Below are positions 42,243 through 51,112 of a DNA stretch of 64,000 nucleotides, piece after piece (within the stretch, counting starts at the first letter, position 1; each line of letters opens with the position of its first letter). Source of the stretch: Kineobactrum sediminis. Its GTDB lineage: Bacteria; Pseudomonadota; Gammaproteobacteria; Pseudomonadales; Halieaceae. The position numbers were made by a program, and so were the translations under genes. The notes beneath the pieces are model-generated. The model was not told the DNA's origin, made no database searches, and was given only the letters and a program-made list of their open reading frames with translations. Location of the stretch: NCBI RefSeq assembly GCF_002868715.1, contig NZ_PKLZ01000003.1, forward strand, positions 124,001-188,000. The letters are read 5' to 3'.

Positions 42243-42599
42243 TCACAAAGTATGGCTGTTGAAAATGGTGGCGTAGTGGCTGCCGGAGAATCCGCAGTGG
42301 CGCTCACGCCCGGTATCCAGCAGAGGTCTCTTCACCAGTGTGGGCTGATCCAGGATCGCCGCCAGCGCGGTGTCCGTGTTCATGTTTTCGCGCTCTGCGG
42401 CCGGCAGGGCCTTCCAGCTGGTGCTGCGCTTGTTCACCACAGTCTCCCAGCCGAGCTCCGCGAGCCAGCCGCTCACGGTGTCTGCACTAATCCCGTCCTT
42501 GCGCAGGTCGTGAAACCGGTACTCAATACCATGCTGGTCCAGCCAGTTACGGGCCTTTTTCACGGTGTCACAGTTGCTGATTCCGTACAGGGTAATCAC
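42243..42599 (-). CDS. YffB/Spx-family ArsC-like protein
   Basis: 118-residue thioredoxin-fold protein of the ArsC/Spx family. Seen: YGISNCDTVKKARNWLDQHG with a single Cys at the active-site position (no CxxC), and TLVKRPLL with the conserved Arg. YffB proteins regularly lie beside dapE/dapD genes in gammaproteobacteria; their reaction is not established. A TGC-TATCCT element on the minus strand (42642-42634) could be a weak own promoter. The 135 bases up to nth contain no gene that I can see. Confidence 0.92.
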   Translation of the reverse strand: MITLYGISNCDTVKKARNWLDQHGIEYRFHDLRKDGISADTVSGWLAELGWETVVNKRSTSWKALPAAERENMNTDTALAAILDQPTLVKRPLLDTGRERHCGFSGSHYATIFNSHTL

Positions 42600-42734
42600 G
42601 ACAGCCTCTTGGGTGGGTAGTGGCGGGCTGCAGAGGATAGCAAAACGGCCGCCGTGGATACAGGTGTACGATGCGTAAATGCCTTGTACGAGGCGCCTCT
42701 GTTGTCATGGCCCACTGTCCGGGACCGTCTCGGT

Positions 42735-43391
42735 TCAGGCTTTGCGGGTTTGTTTGGGGTTTTTGCGTTCGGGATAGCAGGTGCGGCAAATGTCACAGTG
42801 TCTGCCATCACAGCTGCGCGCACTGCAGAATTCACGGCCGTAGTAAATGATCTGCAAATGCAGACTGTTCCAGCTCTCCCTCGGGAACAGCCGTTTGAGA
42901 TCGCGCTCGGTTTGCACCACATTCCTGCCGCTGGTCAGGCCCCAGCGCTGTGCCAGGCGATGGATGTGGGTGTCGACCGCGAAGGCGGGCACGCCGAAGG
43001 CCTGGGACAGGACGACACTGGCGGTCTTGTGGCCTACGCCGGGGAGGCGCTCGAGTGCGTCCATATCCGCCGGCACCCGGCCATTGTGTTCAGCAAGCAG
43101 GATTTCGCTGAGCTGCTTGATGGCGCGGGATTTTTTCGGTGACAGGCCACAGGGGCGGATGATCTCGCGGATCTGCTCAACGTCCAGTTCCGCCATCGCT
43201 GCCGGGGTCGAGGCGAGCCTGAACAGGGCCGGGGTCACCTGGTTAACCCGCTCGTCCGTGCACTGGGCGCTGAGCAGGACCGCGATCAACAGCGTGAACG
43301 GGTCCCGGTGCTGCAGGGGTATGGGTGGCTGGGGATAGAGTTCCCGCAGCCTTTTCAGGATAAAGGCCACTCGCTCCGGTTTGCTCAACAC
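42735..43391 (-). CDS. nth: endonuclease III
   Basis: 218-residue DNA glycosylase/AP lyase for oxidised pyrimidines. Seen: LLSAQCTDERVNQVTPAL, the helix-hairpin-helix LPGVGHKTASVVL with its Lys, the catalytic Asp in AVDTHIHRLAQRWG, and the 4Fe-4S cluster Cys set C-x6-C-x2-C-x5-C near the end. No ATG after dapC: GTG at 43391, 5 bases after the dapC stop, is chosen (TTG at 43388 next), giving the usual N-terminus SKPERVAFIL; the 20-codon longer ATG frame would run into dapC. Its place inside a DAP cluster differs from the E. coli rsx location. Confidence 0.95.
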   Translation of the reverse strand: MLSKPERVAFILKRLRELYPQPPIPLQHRDPFTLLIAVLLSAQCTDERVNQVTPALFRLASTPAAMAELDVEQIREIIRPCGLSPKKSRAIKQLSEILLAEHNGRVPADMDALERLPGVGHKTASVVLSQAFGVPAFAVDTHIHRLAQRWGLTSGRNVVQTERDLKRLFPRESWNSLHLQIIYYGREFCSARSCDGRHCDICRTCYPERKNPKQTRKA

Positions 43392-43395
43392 GGCG

Positions 43396-44586
43396 TTACA
43401 GTGCCTCCAGGCAGCGTGCAATACGTTGCGCCGCTTCAACGCAGTCCTCATGGGAGGCCACCAGGGCCATGCGCACCCTGTTTTCGCCAGGGTTACCGGT
43501 AGCGGTATTCCGCGCCAGGTATTGCCCCGGCACTACCGTCACATGCTCGCGCTGGTAAAGGCGGCGTGCGAACTCGGTATCGCTTATCGGTGTGCGCGGC
43601 CATAAATAAAATCCGCCATCCGGGCGAATTACGTCCAGTTTGTCGCCCAGAATCGCCAGTACGTCGTCAAATTTTTCCCGGTACAGCTGGCGGTTGGCCA
43701 GTACATGTGACTCATCAGCCCAGGCGGCGGCACTGGCATGCTGGTGATGCAGGGGCATGGCGCAGCCGTGATAGGTCCGGTACTTGAGGAAATCCGCCAG
43801 CACCCGGGCGTCGCCGGCCACAAAACCCGAGCGCAGGCCGGGCAGGTTGGAGCGTTTGGACAGGCTATGGAATACCACGCAACGGCGGTAGTCATCATTG
43901 CCCATGGCGGCACAGGCCTGGAGCAGGCCGGGTGGTGGTTGTGCCTCGTCGCCGTAGATTTCGGAATAGCACTCGTCGCTGGCAATGATAAAGTCATGGC
44001 GCTCGGCGAGATCAACCAGATGCTGTAATTGCGCCAGGGACATCACGGCACCGCTGGGGTTGCCGGGGGTGCAGATATAGAGCAGCTGGCAGCGTTGCCA
44101 GACAGCGTCGGGCACGCCGGCAAAGTCCGGCAGGAAGCCGCTTTCCGCCGTCGCGTTAATGAAACCGGCCTCCGCGCCGGCGAGTAACGCGGCGCCTTCA
44201 TAAATCTGGTAGAACGGATTGGGGCTCAGTACCAGCGCCTGTGGGCTCGCGGTGACGGTAGCCTGGGCAAAGGCAAACAGCGCTTCCCGGGTACCGTTTA
44301 CCGGCAACACCTGGGATTGGGGGTCCACCTGCAGCAAGCCGAAGCGCCGCTGTAACCATCCGGCTATCGTTTCCCGCAGGGTGTCTTCACCCCGGGTGGC
44401 GGGATAGTTGGCAAGCAGCGGCAGCCGGACGGCCACCGCATCCAGTACAAACTGGGGGGAAGCGTGACGCGGTTCACCGATGGACAGGGCAATGGCAGTG
44501 CGGTCCGCTGCCGGCGTCAGGTCGGCGAACAGGTTGCGCAGCTTTTCGAATGGGTAGGGTTGCAGGTGTTCGAGAAGGGCGTTCAT
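43396..44586 (-). CDS. dapC: succinyldiaminopimelate transaminase
   Basis: 396-residue class I PLP aminotransferase. Seen: ALSIGEPRHASPQFVLDAV, LPVNGTREALFAFAQA, FYQIYEGAAL, CTPGNPSGAVM, ASDECYSEIY and the PLP Lys in FHSLSKRSNLPGLRSGF; the set fits DapC of the succinylase pathway. The neighbours dapD and dapE support this over a general aspartate/alanine transaminase. The start at 44586 (MNALLEHLQPYPFEKL) lies 5 bases after the glnD stop with GAGGA upstream. A 22-codon longer frame is unlikely. Confidence 0.94.
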   Translation of the reverse strand: MNALLEHLQPYPFEKLRNLFADLTPAADRTAIALSIGEPRHASPQFVLDAVAVRLPLLANYPATRGEDTLRETIAGWLQRRFGLLQVDPQSQVLPVNGTREALFAFAQATVTASPQALVLSPNPFYQIYEGAALLAGAEAGFINATAESGFLPDFAGVPDAVWQRCQLLYICTPGNPSGAVMSLAQLQHLVDLAERHDFIIASDECYSEIYGDEAQPPPGLLQACAAMGNDDYRRCVVFHSLSKRSNLPGLRSGFVAGDARVLADFLKYRTYHGCAMPLHHQHASAAAWADESHVLANRQLYREKFDDVLAILGDKLDVIRPDGGFYLWPRTPISDTEFARRLYQREHVTVVPGQYLARNTATGNPGENRVRMALVASHEDCVEAAQRIARCLEAL

Positions 44587-44591
44587 GGTGC

Positions 44592-47297
44592 TTAATTTTC
44601 CTCTGCACGCTGGTCCAGCTGGCGACGTATTTCCTGCTGGATTGCAGCACATAAGTCCGGGTCGGTAATGGGCTGCTGCTCGGCGTTGGTAATGAAGAAT
44701 ACATCCTCTACCCGCTCGCCCAGGGTCTGGATCTTGGCCGCCTGCAATTCCACCCCAAAATCCACAAAAATCCTGCCCACGCGTGCCAGCAAGCCGGGCC
44801 GGTCGGGAGACGATATTTCCAGCACGCTGACCTGTTTGATGTCATCGATCGACATGCTGGTTTCCGTGGGTACCGGGAACGATTTCATCTGCCGGGGGGT
44901 AAGCCGGCGGGCACTGGATGGTGGCTCGCTATCGCTGGCCAGCGCCCTGGCAATATGCTCCCGGATGTAATTCAGGCGCGGGCTCTCGTCCGCGATCGGG
45001 CCGCCATCGGAGTTAAGCACGTAAAAGGTATCCAGGCTCATGCCGTCGCGCGCATTGTAGATGCGCGCATCGTGAACACTCAGGTCCAGTTGTTCCAGCT
45101 GCGCGCACACCCGGGAAAAAAGCTGGGCATGGCTGCGGGCATGAATAAAGATCTGGGTGGCATTGGCGACACTGGAGTCCCAGCTGTTGCGAACCAGTAC
45201 CAGGGGTTCATCGCGCTTGTGATGGCCGGCGATGGCTTCCGTATGCCAGGCGATGTCCTCGGCCCGCTCGCGTAAAAAATAGTCCTCACCCTGTTCGCGC
45301 CACAAATCGTCGAGTTCCTCCACCGTAAAACCGCGGTACTCGAGGATGTCGATAGCGGCCTTGCGCGTTTCCTCAATCCATACCTGCTTGTCTACCGGGT
45401 TCTCCAGGCCCCGCCGCAGGGCTCTCCCGGTACCGGTGTAGAGCTGGCGCAACAGGCTGCTGCGCCAGGCGTTCCACAGGGTCGGGTTGGTGGCATTAAT
45501 GTCTGCAACGGTGAGTGTAAAGAGGTAGTCCAGCCGATTCATGTCACCCACATGGTGGGCAAACTGCTGGATAATATCCGGGTCGGAAATGTCCTTGCGC
45601 TGGGAGACGGCTGACATGGTCAGGTGATTTTTTACCAGCCACACTACCAGGTTGGTATCGCGCTGGCTAAGGCCGTGATCACTGCAAAACCGCTCCGCAT
45701 CGACCGCGCCCAGCTCCGAGTGGTCGCCACCCCGGCCCTTGCCGATATCGTGGTAGAGACCGGCTATGTAAAGCAGCTCTATCTTCGGCAAGCGCCGCGC
45801 CACCCGACTGGTGACCGGGAAACGTTCGTCGAACTCTGAATTCTGGAACCGGCGCATGTACTGGATAACTTCCAGGGTATGGGCGTCCACGGTGTAAGTG
45901 TGGAACAGGTCGTGCTGCATCTGGCCGACAATGCGACCGAACTCGGGCAGGTAATTGCCGAGGATACCGTAGCGGGTCATGCTCCTTAGCAGGCGTGTCA
46001 TGCCGTAAGGTGAACGCAGAATCTGCAGAAACGTTTCCCGGTTGCGCGGGTCCGCGCGGAATTCGCTGTCGATGAGGTGCCGGTGCGCCCTGATCAGGCG
46101 GATAGTCGAGGTGCCGACGCCGATAATTTCCGGGTAACTGCCAGCGAGTACAAACACCTCCAGCAGGGCGTTGGGGTTGTTTTCAAACAGGTCGTCACGC
46201 AATGTTTCAATGTAGCCATTGCGCACCTGGAAGTGTTCGTTCAGTACCCTGACCTCGTCGAGGGTGTCGGCGCGCAGTATGGCCTGGTCAAAGTTCTGGA
46301 TCAGCAATTCGTTGAGTTCGCTCAGCGCCAGCGCCCAGCGGTAATAGGTTTGCATGAATTGTTCAACGGCCAGCTTTTTGCCGTCGACGAATCCCCAGAG
46401 AGCGGCGAGTTCGCGCTGGTGATCGAACAGCAGGCGGTCTTCTTCCCGATGGGCGATCATGTGCAGGGCGTAGCGCACCCGCCACATGAAATCCCGACCC
46501 CGCAGTAGCATTTTGCGTTCCTCGGGGGTAAGGAATTCGCCGGTATCCATGGTTTCAAGCGAGTCCACGCCAAAATGTCGCTCTGCAATCCAGGCAATAA
46601 TCTGCAGGTCGCGCAGACCGCCGGGCGAGCTTTTCACATTGGGTTCGAGGTTGTACTCGGTGTCGGCGTATTTGGCGTGCCGGGCGCGCTGCTCTTCCAG
46701 TTTGGCGCGGAAGAAGTCAGCACTGGGCCACATGTGGTCTGGCCCGGTCTGTTCGCGAACCTGTTCCATCAGGAATTCGGGACCACGGATTACCCGTGTT
46801 TCCATCAGGTTGGTCAGTACGGTGATATCCTTTTCGGCCTTTCCACGACATTCCGCGACGGTGCGTACACTGTGGCCGATATTGAGCCCAACATCCCAGA
46901 GCAGGGTCAGGAATTTTTCCAGTTGTGGGTGACAGTGTTCGCAGTTTTCTTCCAGCAACACCAGGATGTCGACATCGGAATGGGGGTGCAGCTCACCTCG
47001 GCCGTAGCCACCTACCGCCACCAGTGCCGCTGCATCCGCGGGCCAGTGTTGTGCATCCCAGAGGGCCCCGAGCAGATCATCAATGAAGTGCGCGCGCAAA
47101 TGCAGCAATCGCGCCACTTCGCTGCCCTTGTGAAACTCCCCGTGAAGGTATTCCGTTACGGCGGCCAGCGCGGCCTTGGTCGTGGGAATAATGGCGCCCC
47201 GGGTGATCGCCTGGGCAAAGGTGTCCGGGTCAAACAGCGCCGAAGGCAGGTTTTCCCGATGATCTGTGGTTGCGGGCCGGTGCTCAGAAAGGTTCAT
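44592..47297 (-). CDS. glnD: PII uridylyltransferase/uridylyl-removing enzyme
   Basis: 901-residue bifunctional nitrogen sensor that modifies PII proteins according to glutamine. Seen: nucleotidyltransferase motif VGGYGRGELHPHSDVDIL near residue 95, a PII-UT linker, an HD domain (YHDIGKGRGGDHSELGA), and two C-terminal ACT domains (QLFSRVCAQLEQLDLSVHDA and LEISSPDRPGLLARVGRIFV) that bind glutamine. Length matches the family. It overlaps map by 14 bases and precedes dapC by 5, so map-glnD-dapC are cotranscribed on the minus strand. Confidence 0.98.
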   Translation of the reverse strand: MNLSEHRPATTDHRENLPSALFDPDTFAQAITRGAIIPTTKAALAAVTEYLHGEFHKGSEVARLLHLRAHFIDDLLGALWDAQHWPADAAALVAVGGYGRGELHPHSDVDILVLLEENCEHCHPQLEKFLTLLWDVGLNIGHSVRTVAECRGKAEKDITVLTNLMETRVIRGPEFLMEQVREQTGPDHMWPSADFFRAKLEEQRARHAKYADTEYNLEPNVKSSPGGLRDLQIIAWIAERHFGVDSLETMDTGEFLTPEERKMLLRGRDFMWRVRYALHMIAHREEDRLLFDHQRELAALWGFVDGKKLAVEQFMQTYYRWALALSELNELLIQNFDQAILRADTLDEVRVLNEHFQVRNGYIETLRDDLFENNPNALLEVFVLAGSYPEIIGVGTSTIRLIRAHRHLIDSEFRADPRNRETFLQILRSPYGMTRLLRSMTRYGILGNYLPEFGRIVGQMQHDLFHTYTVDAHTLEVIQYMRRFQNSEFDERFPVTSRVARRLPKIELLYIAGLYHDIGKGRGGDHSELGAVDAERFCSDHGLSQRDTNLVVWLVKNHLTMSAVSQRKDISDPDIIQQFAHHVGDMNRLDYLFTLTVADINATNPTLWNAWRSSLLRQLYTGTGRALRRGLENPVDKQVWIEETRKAAIDILEYRGFTVEELDDLWREQGEDYFLRERAEDIAWHTEAIAGHHKRDEPLVLVRNSWDSSVANATQIFIHARSHAQLFSRVCAQLEQLDLSVHDARIYNARDGMSLDTFYVLNSDGGPIADESPRLNYIREHIARALASDSEPPSSARRLTPRQMKSFPVPTETSMSIDDIKQVSVLEISSPDRPGLLARVGRIFVDFGVELQAAKIQTLGERVEDVFFITNAEQQPITDPDLCAAIQQEIRRQLDQRAEEN

Positions 47298-48057
47298 TGC
47301 TACGCCGTGTGAACACCTCGCAGCCGTCAGCGGTAACGCCCAGCGTATGCTCCCACTGTGCCGACAAGCGGCCGTCCCGTGTGGTCACGGTCCAGCCGTC
47401 TTTCTGGTTCAGTTTAGTGTGGCGACGGCCGGCATTGATCATCGGTTCAATGGTGAAAGTCATGCCTTCCTCAAGCACCAGCCCGGTGCCTTTGCGGCCG
47501 TAGTGCAGCACCTGCGGGTCCTCGTGGAATACCTGGCCGATACCGTGGCCGCAATATTCGCGCACCACGGAGTAGTAGTTTTTCTCCGCATGCTGCTGGA
47601 TCACGTGGCCGATATCGCCAAGCGTGGTACCCGGCCGCACCAGGTCGATCGCGAGGTAGAGGCATTCCTGGGTGACGGCGATCAGGCGTTTGGCGTGGCT
47701 GGCGACCTCGCCTACTTCCACCATAATGCTGGTATCCCCGTGATAGCCGTCCTTGATCACGGTGACATCGATATTGATGATGTCACCGGATTTCAGTTTC
47801 CGGGTATCGGAAGGTATGCCGTGACAGATCACATCATTTATAGAGGTGCAGATTGAGCGCGGGAAACCATGGTAATTCAGTGGCGCGGGTATGGCATGCT
47901 GGACACCGGTAATATAGTCATGACAGATGCGATCGAGCTCGCCGGTAGTGATACCGGGCTCAACCCGTGGCGCTATCATCTCAAGCACGTCCGCGGCGAG
48001 CTTCCCCGCGACTCGCATTTTCTCGAGTTCGTCCGCTGTTTTGATAGTGACTGCCAT
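47284..48057 (-). CDS. map: methionine aminopeptidase, type I
   Basis: 257-residue cytosolic metalloprotease removing N-terminal Met. Seen: His in NYHGFPRSICTSINDVICHG, the metal-binding DIINIDVTVIKDGYHGDTS, GHGIGQVFHEDPQV, and FTIEPMIN. Length is typical. The gene faces away from rpsB, the classic gammaproteobacterial arrangement. It is first in a long minus-strand run that continues through glnD and the dap genes. Confidence 0.98.
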   Translation of the reverse strand: MAVTIKTADELEKMRVAGKLAADVLEMIAPRVEPGITTGELDRICHDYITGVQHAIPAPLNYHGFPRSICTSINDVICHGIPSDTRKLKSGDIINIDVTVIKDGYHGDTSIMVEVGEVASHAKRLIAVTQECLYLAIDLVRPGTTLGDIGHVIQQHAEKNYYSVVREYCGHGIGQVFHEDPQVLHYGRKGTGLVLEEGMTFTIEPMINAGRRHTKLNQKDGWTVTTRDGRLSAQWEHTLGVTADGCEVFTRRSNEPF

Positions 48058-48134
48058 GCCTTACCTTCCGGTGTTGTTTGTGAAACCGGCCCGACGCTGG
48101 TGGTAGTCCACTGCCCGGAGCCATTCAATGCGCT

Positions 48135-48140
48135 ATTCTA
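48135..48140 (-). promoter_or_regulatory. candidate -10 of the map promoter
   Basis: TAGAAT on the minus strand lies 78 bases before the map ATG. The -35 region is poor, so this is a weak call based mostly on position. Confidence 0.3.
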
Positions 48141-48180
48141 ACCCATGCGGGCAGTACATGCCTGCAGGAATTGATAAGGG

Positions 48181-48236
48181 CGGCCCGGCCTGGGCGGCCC
48201 CACCTACGCGGCCCGACCTGGGCGGCCCCACCTTCC
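48181..48236. repeat. two-copy 28-bp GC-rich tandem repeat upstream of rpsB
   Basis: Two direct copies with period 28 (48181-48208 and 48209-48236) share all but three or four positions; each contains GGCCTGGGCGG or GACCTGGGCGG followed by CCCCACCT. The second copy runs into the -35 hexamer of the rpsB promoter. It probably arose by slippage; a protein-binding role is possible. Confidence 0.7.
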
Positions 48237-48261
48237 CACAGGTCAAAGTTTATGGTATAAA
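48233..48261 (+). promoter_or_regulatory. rpsB: rpsB promoter with extended -10
   Basis: TATAAA (48256-48261) is preceded by TGG, giving an extended -10, and followed by GCGCGCC, a GC discriminator like that of stringently controlled promoters. A TTCCCA -35 (4 of 6) is 17 bases upstream. The -10/discriminator block resembles the E. coli rpsB promoter. Transcription would start near 48268. Confidence 0.65.
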
Positions 48262-48267
48262 GCGCGC

Positions 48268-48416
48268 CTTCTTTTTGGTGGCGCCTCTGTCGAGGTGGAT
48301 TCCGGGAGAAGATAACCTAACGACGCACACATATCGACACCTGCGCCAGGGTGCCGGCTTACGCTGGTTTGGTGCATGGGATATGTGGAGGATTAACCCA
48401 TACAAAGGTATTTATC
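48268..48416 (+). promoter_or_regulatory. rpsB 5' leader, probable S2 autoregulatory region
   Basis: About 150 bases lie between the promoter and the rpsB ATG without a plausible gene. E. coli rpsB has a leader of similar length in which ribosomal protein S2 represses its own operon, conserved in gammaproteobacteria. Seen: a short ATGGG/CCCAT pairing (48375-48401 region) around a GGAGG that is too far from the ATG to be the ribosome site, and an AAAGG near 48404. Function inferred. Confidence 0.4.
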
Positions 48417-49235
48417 ATGTCTCAAGTAAGCATGCGTGACCTGCTGCAGGCCGGCGCGCACTTTGGTCACCAGACCCGTTACTGGAACCCGAAGATGGAT
48501 CGCTACATCTTTGGTGCCCGCAATAAAATACATATCATCAACCTCGAGCACACTGTCCCGGCTTTCAACGAAGCACTGGGTATGGTCAAGCACCTCGCTG
48601 CCAACAAGAACAAGATTCTCTTTGTAGGCACCAAGCGCGCTGCGGGCAAGATCATCAAGGAGCAGGCCGCACGCGCGGGTATGCCCTATGTCAGCCATCG
48701 CTGGCTGGGTGGAATGCTGACCAACTACAAGACGATCCGGGCCTCCATCAAGCGCCTGCGCGATCTTGAAGCCCAGATGACCGATGGTACCTTTGACCGG
48801 CTCACCAAGAAAGAGGCGCTGATGCGTACTCGCGATATGGAAAAGCTGGAGCGCAGCATTGGTGGTATCAAGGAGATGGGTGGTCTGCCCGACGCACTGT
48901 TCGTGATTGATGTCGACCATGAGCGGATTGCCATTACCGAAGCCAACAAGCTCGGCATCCCGGTTATCGGCGTGGTTGATACCAACAGTAACCCCGACGG
49001 CGTTGATTACGTCATTCCCGGTAATGACGATGCCATTCGTTGTATCAAGCTGTATGTCAGTGCCGTGGCGGACGCCTGCCTGGCGGGCAAGGCCGAATCG
49101 GGCGACATGAGCGCGGTCAAGAACGAGTTTGTCGAAGAGGCTGACGTTCCGGCATCGGCCCCGGTCGAGGCACCTGCGCCTGTTGGCGAGGCGCCGGTTC
49201 CCGCTCCGGCAACCGAGACCCCGGCAGCCGAGTAA
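48417..49235 (+). CDS. rpsB: 30S ribosomal protein S2 with Ala/Pro-rich tail
   Basis: 272-residue ribosomal protein. Seen: [59 protein letters not shown] and [20 protein letters not shown], all highly conserved. E. coli S2 has 241 residues; here a tail of about 30 residues rich in Ala, Pro, Val and Glu follows the globular part. The start at 48417 follows AAAGG at about 8 bases. Upstream in-frame ATGs are in the leader. It is followed by tsf with a hairpin between. Confidence 0.99.
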   Translation: MSQVSMRDLLQAGAHFGHQTRYWNPKMDRYIFGARNKIHIINLEHTVPAFNEALGMVKHLAANKNKILFVGTKRAAGKIIKEQAARAGMPYVSHRWLGGMLTNYKTIRASIKRLRDLEAQMTDGTFDRLTKKEALMRTRDMEKLERSIGGIKEMGGLPDALFVIDVDHERIAITEANKLGIPVIGVVDTNSNPDGVDYVIPGNDDAIRCIKLYVSAVADACLAGKAESGDMSAVKNEFVEEADVPASAPVEAPAPVGEAPVPAPATETPAAE

Positions 49236-49250
49236 GCACAACATCTCCAT

Positions 49251-49276
49251 CCCGACCCGGTCATCGCCGGGTCGGG
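49251..49276 (+). promoter_or_regulatory. rpsB-tsf intergenic attenuator-like hairpin
   Basis: CCCGACCCGG (49251-49260) is the exact complement of CCGGGTCGGG (49267-49276), a 10-bp stem with a 6-nt loop, 15 bases after the rpsB stop. No T run follows, so it may reduce rather than stop transcription into tsf, or mark an mRNA processing site. A hairpin in this place is also known in E. coli. Confidence 0.55.
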
Positions 49277-49350
49277 ATCTGGTGAACTCCGTTCGGGGCT
49301 CATGTTCAAATATACAGCTGTCCCCCTGGGGCATAGCAGGAGAGATACCC

Positions 49351-50208
49351 ATGTCTGCAGTATTGGTCAAGGAATTACGCGAGCGCACTGGTCTGGGCTT
49401 GCTGGAATGTAAGAAAGCACTGGCCGCCGCCGGTGGCGATGTTGAAAAAGCCATTGAAGAGCTGCGCAAGTCGAGTGGCATGAAAGCGGCGAAAAAAGCC
49501 GGCCGTACTGCGGCCGACGGCGTCGTCTCTACCCGTGTCGCCGAAGATGGCAGCTACGGTGTCATGGTGGAAGTGAACAGCGAAACCGATTTCGCGGCCC
49601 GGGATGAAGGTTTCCTCGGCTTTGTGCGCAAAGTGGTGGACGCGGCCTTCGAAAATCGCCAGACCGACGTGGCGGCCCTGATGGCCGGTGACCTGGAAGC
49701 CAGCCGCGAAGCGCTGGTTCAGAAGATTGGTGAAAATATCGGCGTTCGCCGGATCAGCCTGATTACCGCCGACGCCGGCGTGGTGGGCTCCTACGTCCAC
49801 GGTACCAACCGGATTGCGGTACTGGTAGAGCTCAAGGGTGGCGACCAGGACCTCGCCCGGGACGTTGCCATGCATGTTGCGGCGATCAACCCGCAGGTGG
49901 TGTCTCCGGCCGAGATGCCCGAGGAGGCTATTGCCAAGGAAAAGGAAATCTATACGGTACAGGCCCAGGATTCCGGCAAGCCCGCGGAGATTGTCGAGAA
50001 GATGATCGCCGGCCGTATCAAGAAATTCCTCGCCGAGAACAGCCTTACCGAACAGGCCTTTGTGAAAGATCCCGATGTCACGGTTGGTAAGCTGGTGGCT
50101 GCGGCCGGCGCTGAAGTGCGCTCGTTTGCGCGCTTTGAAGTAGGTGAAGGTATAGAGAAGGAGCATGTGGATTTTGCCGCAGAGGTGGCGGCCCAGCTCA
50201 AGGGCTGA
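49351..50208 (+). CDS. tsf: elongation factor Ts
   Basis: 285-residue nucleotide-exchange factor for EF-Tu. Seen: the UBA-like N-terminus [20 protein letters not shown], the [10 protein letters not shown] loop (Phe and Asp inserting into EF-Tu), [20 protein letters not shown] and the coiled-coil region [16 protein letters not shown]. Length matches E. coli (283). The start at 49351 has AGGAGAG 6-8 bases upstream. A strong terminator follows. Confidence 0.99.
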   Translation: MSAVLVKELRERTGLGLLECKKALAAAGGDVEKAIEELRKSSGMKAAKKAGRTAADGVVSTRVAEDGSYGVMVEVNSETDFAARDEGFLGFVRKVVDAAFENRQTDVAALMAGDLEASREALVQKIGENIGVRRISLITADAGVVGSYVHGTNRIAVLVELKGGDQDLARDVAMHVAAINPQVVSPAEMPEEAIAKEKEIYTVQAQDSGKPAEIVEKMIAGRIKKFLAENSLTEQAFVKDPDVTVGKLVAAAGAEVRSFARFEVGEGIEKEHVDFAAEVAAQLKG

Positions 50209-50228
50209 GGTTTGCCGGCAATAAATGA

Positions 50229-50250
50229 CGGGGCTGCGGCCCCGTTTTTT
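50229..50250 (+). terminator. intrinsic terminator of the rpsB-tsf operon
   Basis: CGGGGC (50229-50234), TGCG loop and GCCCCG (50239-50244) are followed directly by TTTTTT (50245-50250), 20 bases after the tsf stop. This is a textbook Rho-independent terminator and separates tsf from pyrH. Confidence 0.92.
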
Positions 50251-50358
50251 ATGCTCTGGTGCCGGGTGCCGGGCTTCCGACCGGGAGAATATGGCCCTCG
50301 AGACTAGGGTGCGCGCTCTTTGTCCTGTAATATACCGCGACTTCCGGAGAGAGCAACT

Positions 50359-51084
50359 ATGTCAACAGCCCCAACTGACAAGAAATATAAACGTATTTTG
50401 CTGAAGCTCAGCGGCGAAGCCCTGACCGGCTCGGAAAATTTTGGGATCGACCCCAGGGTCCTGGACCAACTGGCACTTGAAATCGGCCAGCTGGTTGGTA
50501 TCGGGGTCCAGGTGGGCCTGGTGGTCGGTGGTGGCAACCTGTTTCGTGGTGCGGCATTGCAGTCCGCGGGCCTCGACCGTGTGACCGGCGACCATATGGG
50601 AATGTTGGCCACGGTCATGAATGCCCTTGCATTGCGCGATGCGCTGGAACGTTCCAGTATTGCTACACAGGTTATGTCGTCGATCCCGATGAGTGGTGTG
50701 GTGGATCATTATGACCGGCGCAAGGCGATCCGTGCGTTGAGCAATGGCGATGTGGTAATTTTCAGCGCCGGTACCGGCAACCCGTTTTTTACCACTGATT
50801 CCGCCGCCTGTTTGCGCGGAATAGAAATTGACGCTGAACTGGTGCTCAAAGCCACCAAGGTTGATGGGGTTTATTCCGCAGACCCCCTGAAGGTGGCTGA
50901 TGCGGTAAAGTACGAGCGTCTCAGTTATGACGAGGTGCTGGACAAGAAGCTGGAAGTGATGGACCTCACCGCGATCTGTCTGTGCCGCGACCACAAGATG
51001 CCGGTGCGTGTATTCAAGATGGAAGAGCGGGGTGCCTTGTTGAATATTGTGCGGGGCGGCCGGGACGGTACGCTGATCGAGTAA
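50359..51084 (+). CDS. pyrH: UMP kinase
   Basis: 241-residue hexameric amino-acid-kinase-fold enzyme making UDP. Seen: [65 protein letters not shown] and [13 protein letters not shown], all typical. The ATG at 50359 follows GGAGAG. The gene stands behind the tsf terminator, so it needs its own promoter; a TAATAT (50328-50333) is a possible -10 but has no good -35. frr follows 28 bases later. Confidence 0.99.
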   Translation: MSTAPTDKKYKRILLKLSGEALTGSENFGIDPRVLDQLALEIGQLVGIGVQVGLVVGGGNLFRGAALQSAGLDRVTGDHMGMLATVMNALALRDALERSSIATQVMSSIPMSGVVDHYDRRKAIRALSNGDVVIFSAGTGNPFFTTDSAACLRGIEIDAELVLKATKVDGVYSADPLKVADAVKYERLSYDEVLDKKLEVMDLTAICLCRDHKMPVRVFKMEERGALLNIVRGGRDGTLIE

Positions 51085-51112
51085 CCCGATTTGCACGGTA
51101 AGGAGAGCGAAC

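Larger units (their letters stand above)
48058..48416. other. intergenic region between map and rpsB (no gene)
   Basis: 359 bases without a credible coding frame. From left to right it holds the map upstream sequence with a candidate minus-strand -10 (48135-48140), an AT-richer spacer, the 28-bp tandem repeat, the rpsB promoter and the rpsB leader. Open frames here have no family resemblance and are judged not coding. Confidence 0.75.

Noticed and set aside
48181-48236. CRISPR-like repeat
   Set aside because: Only two copies in direct tandem, no spacers and no cas genes.
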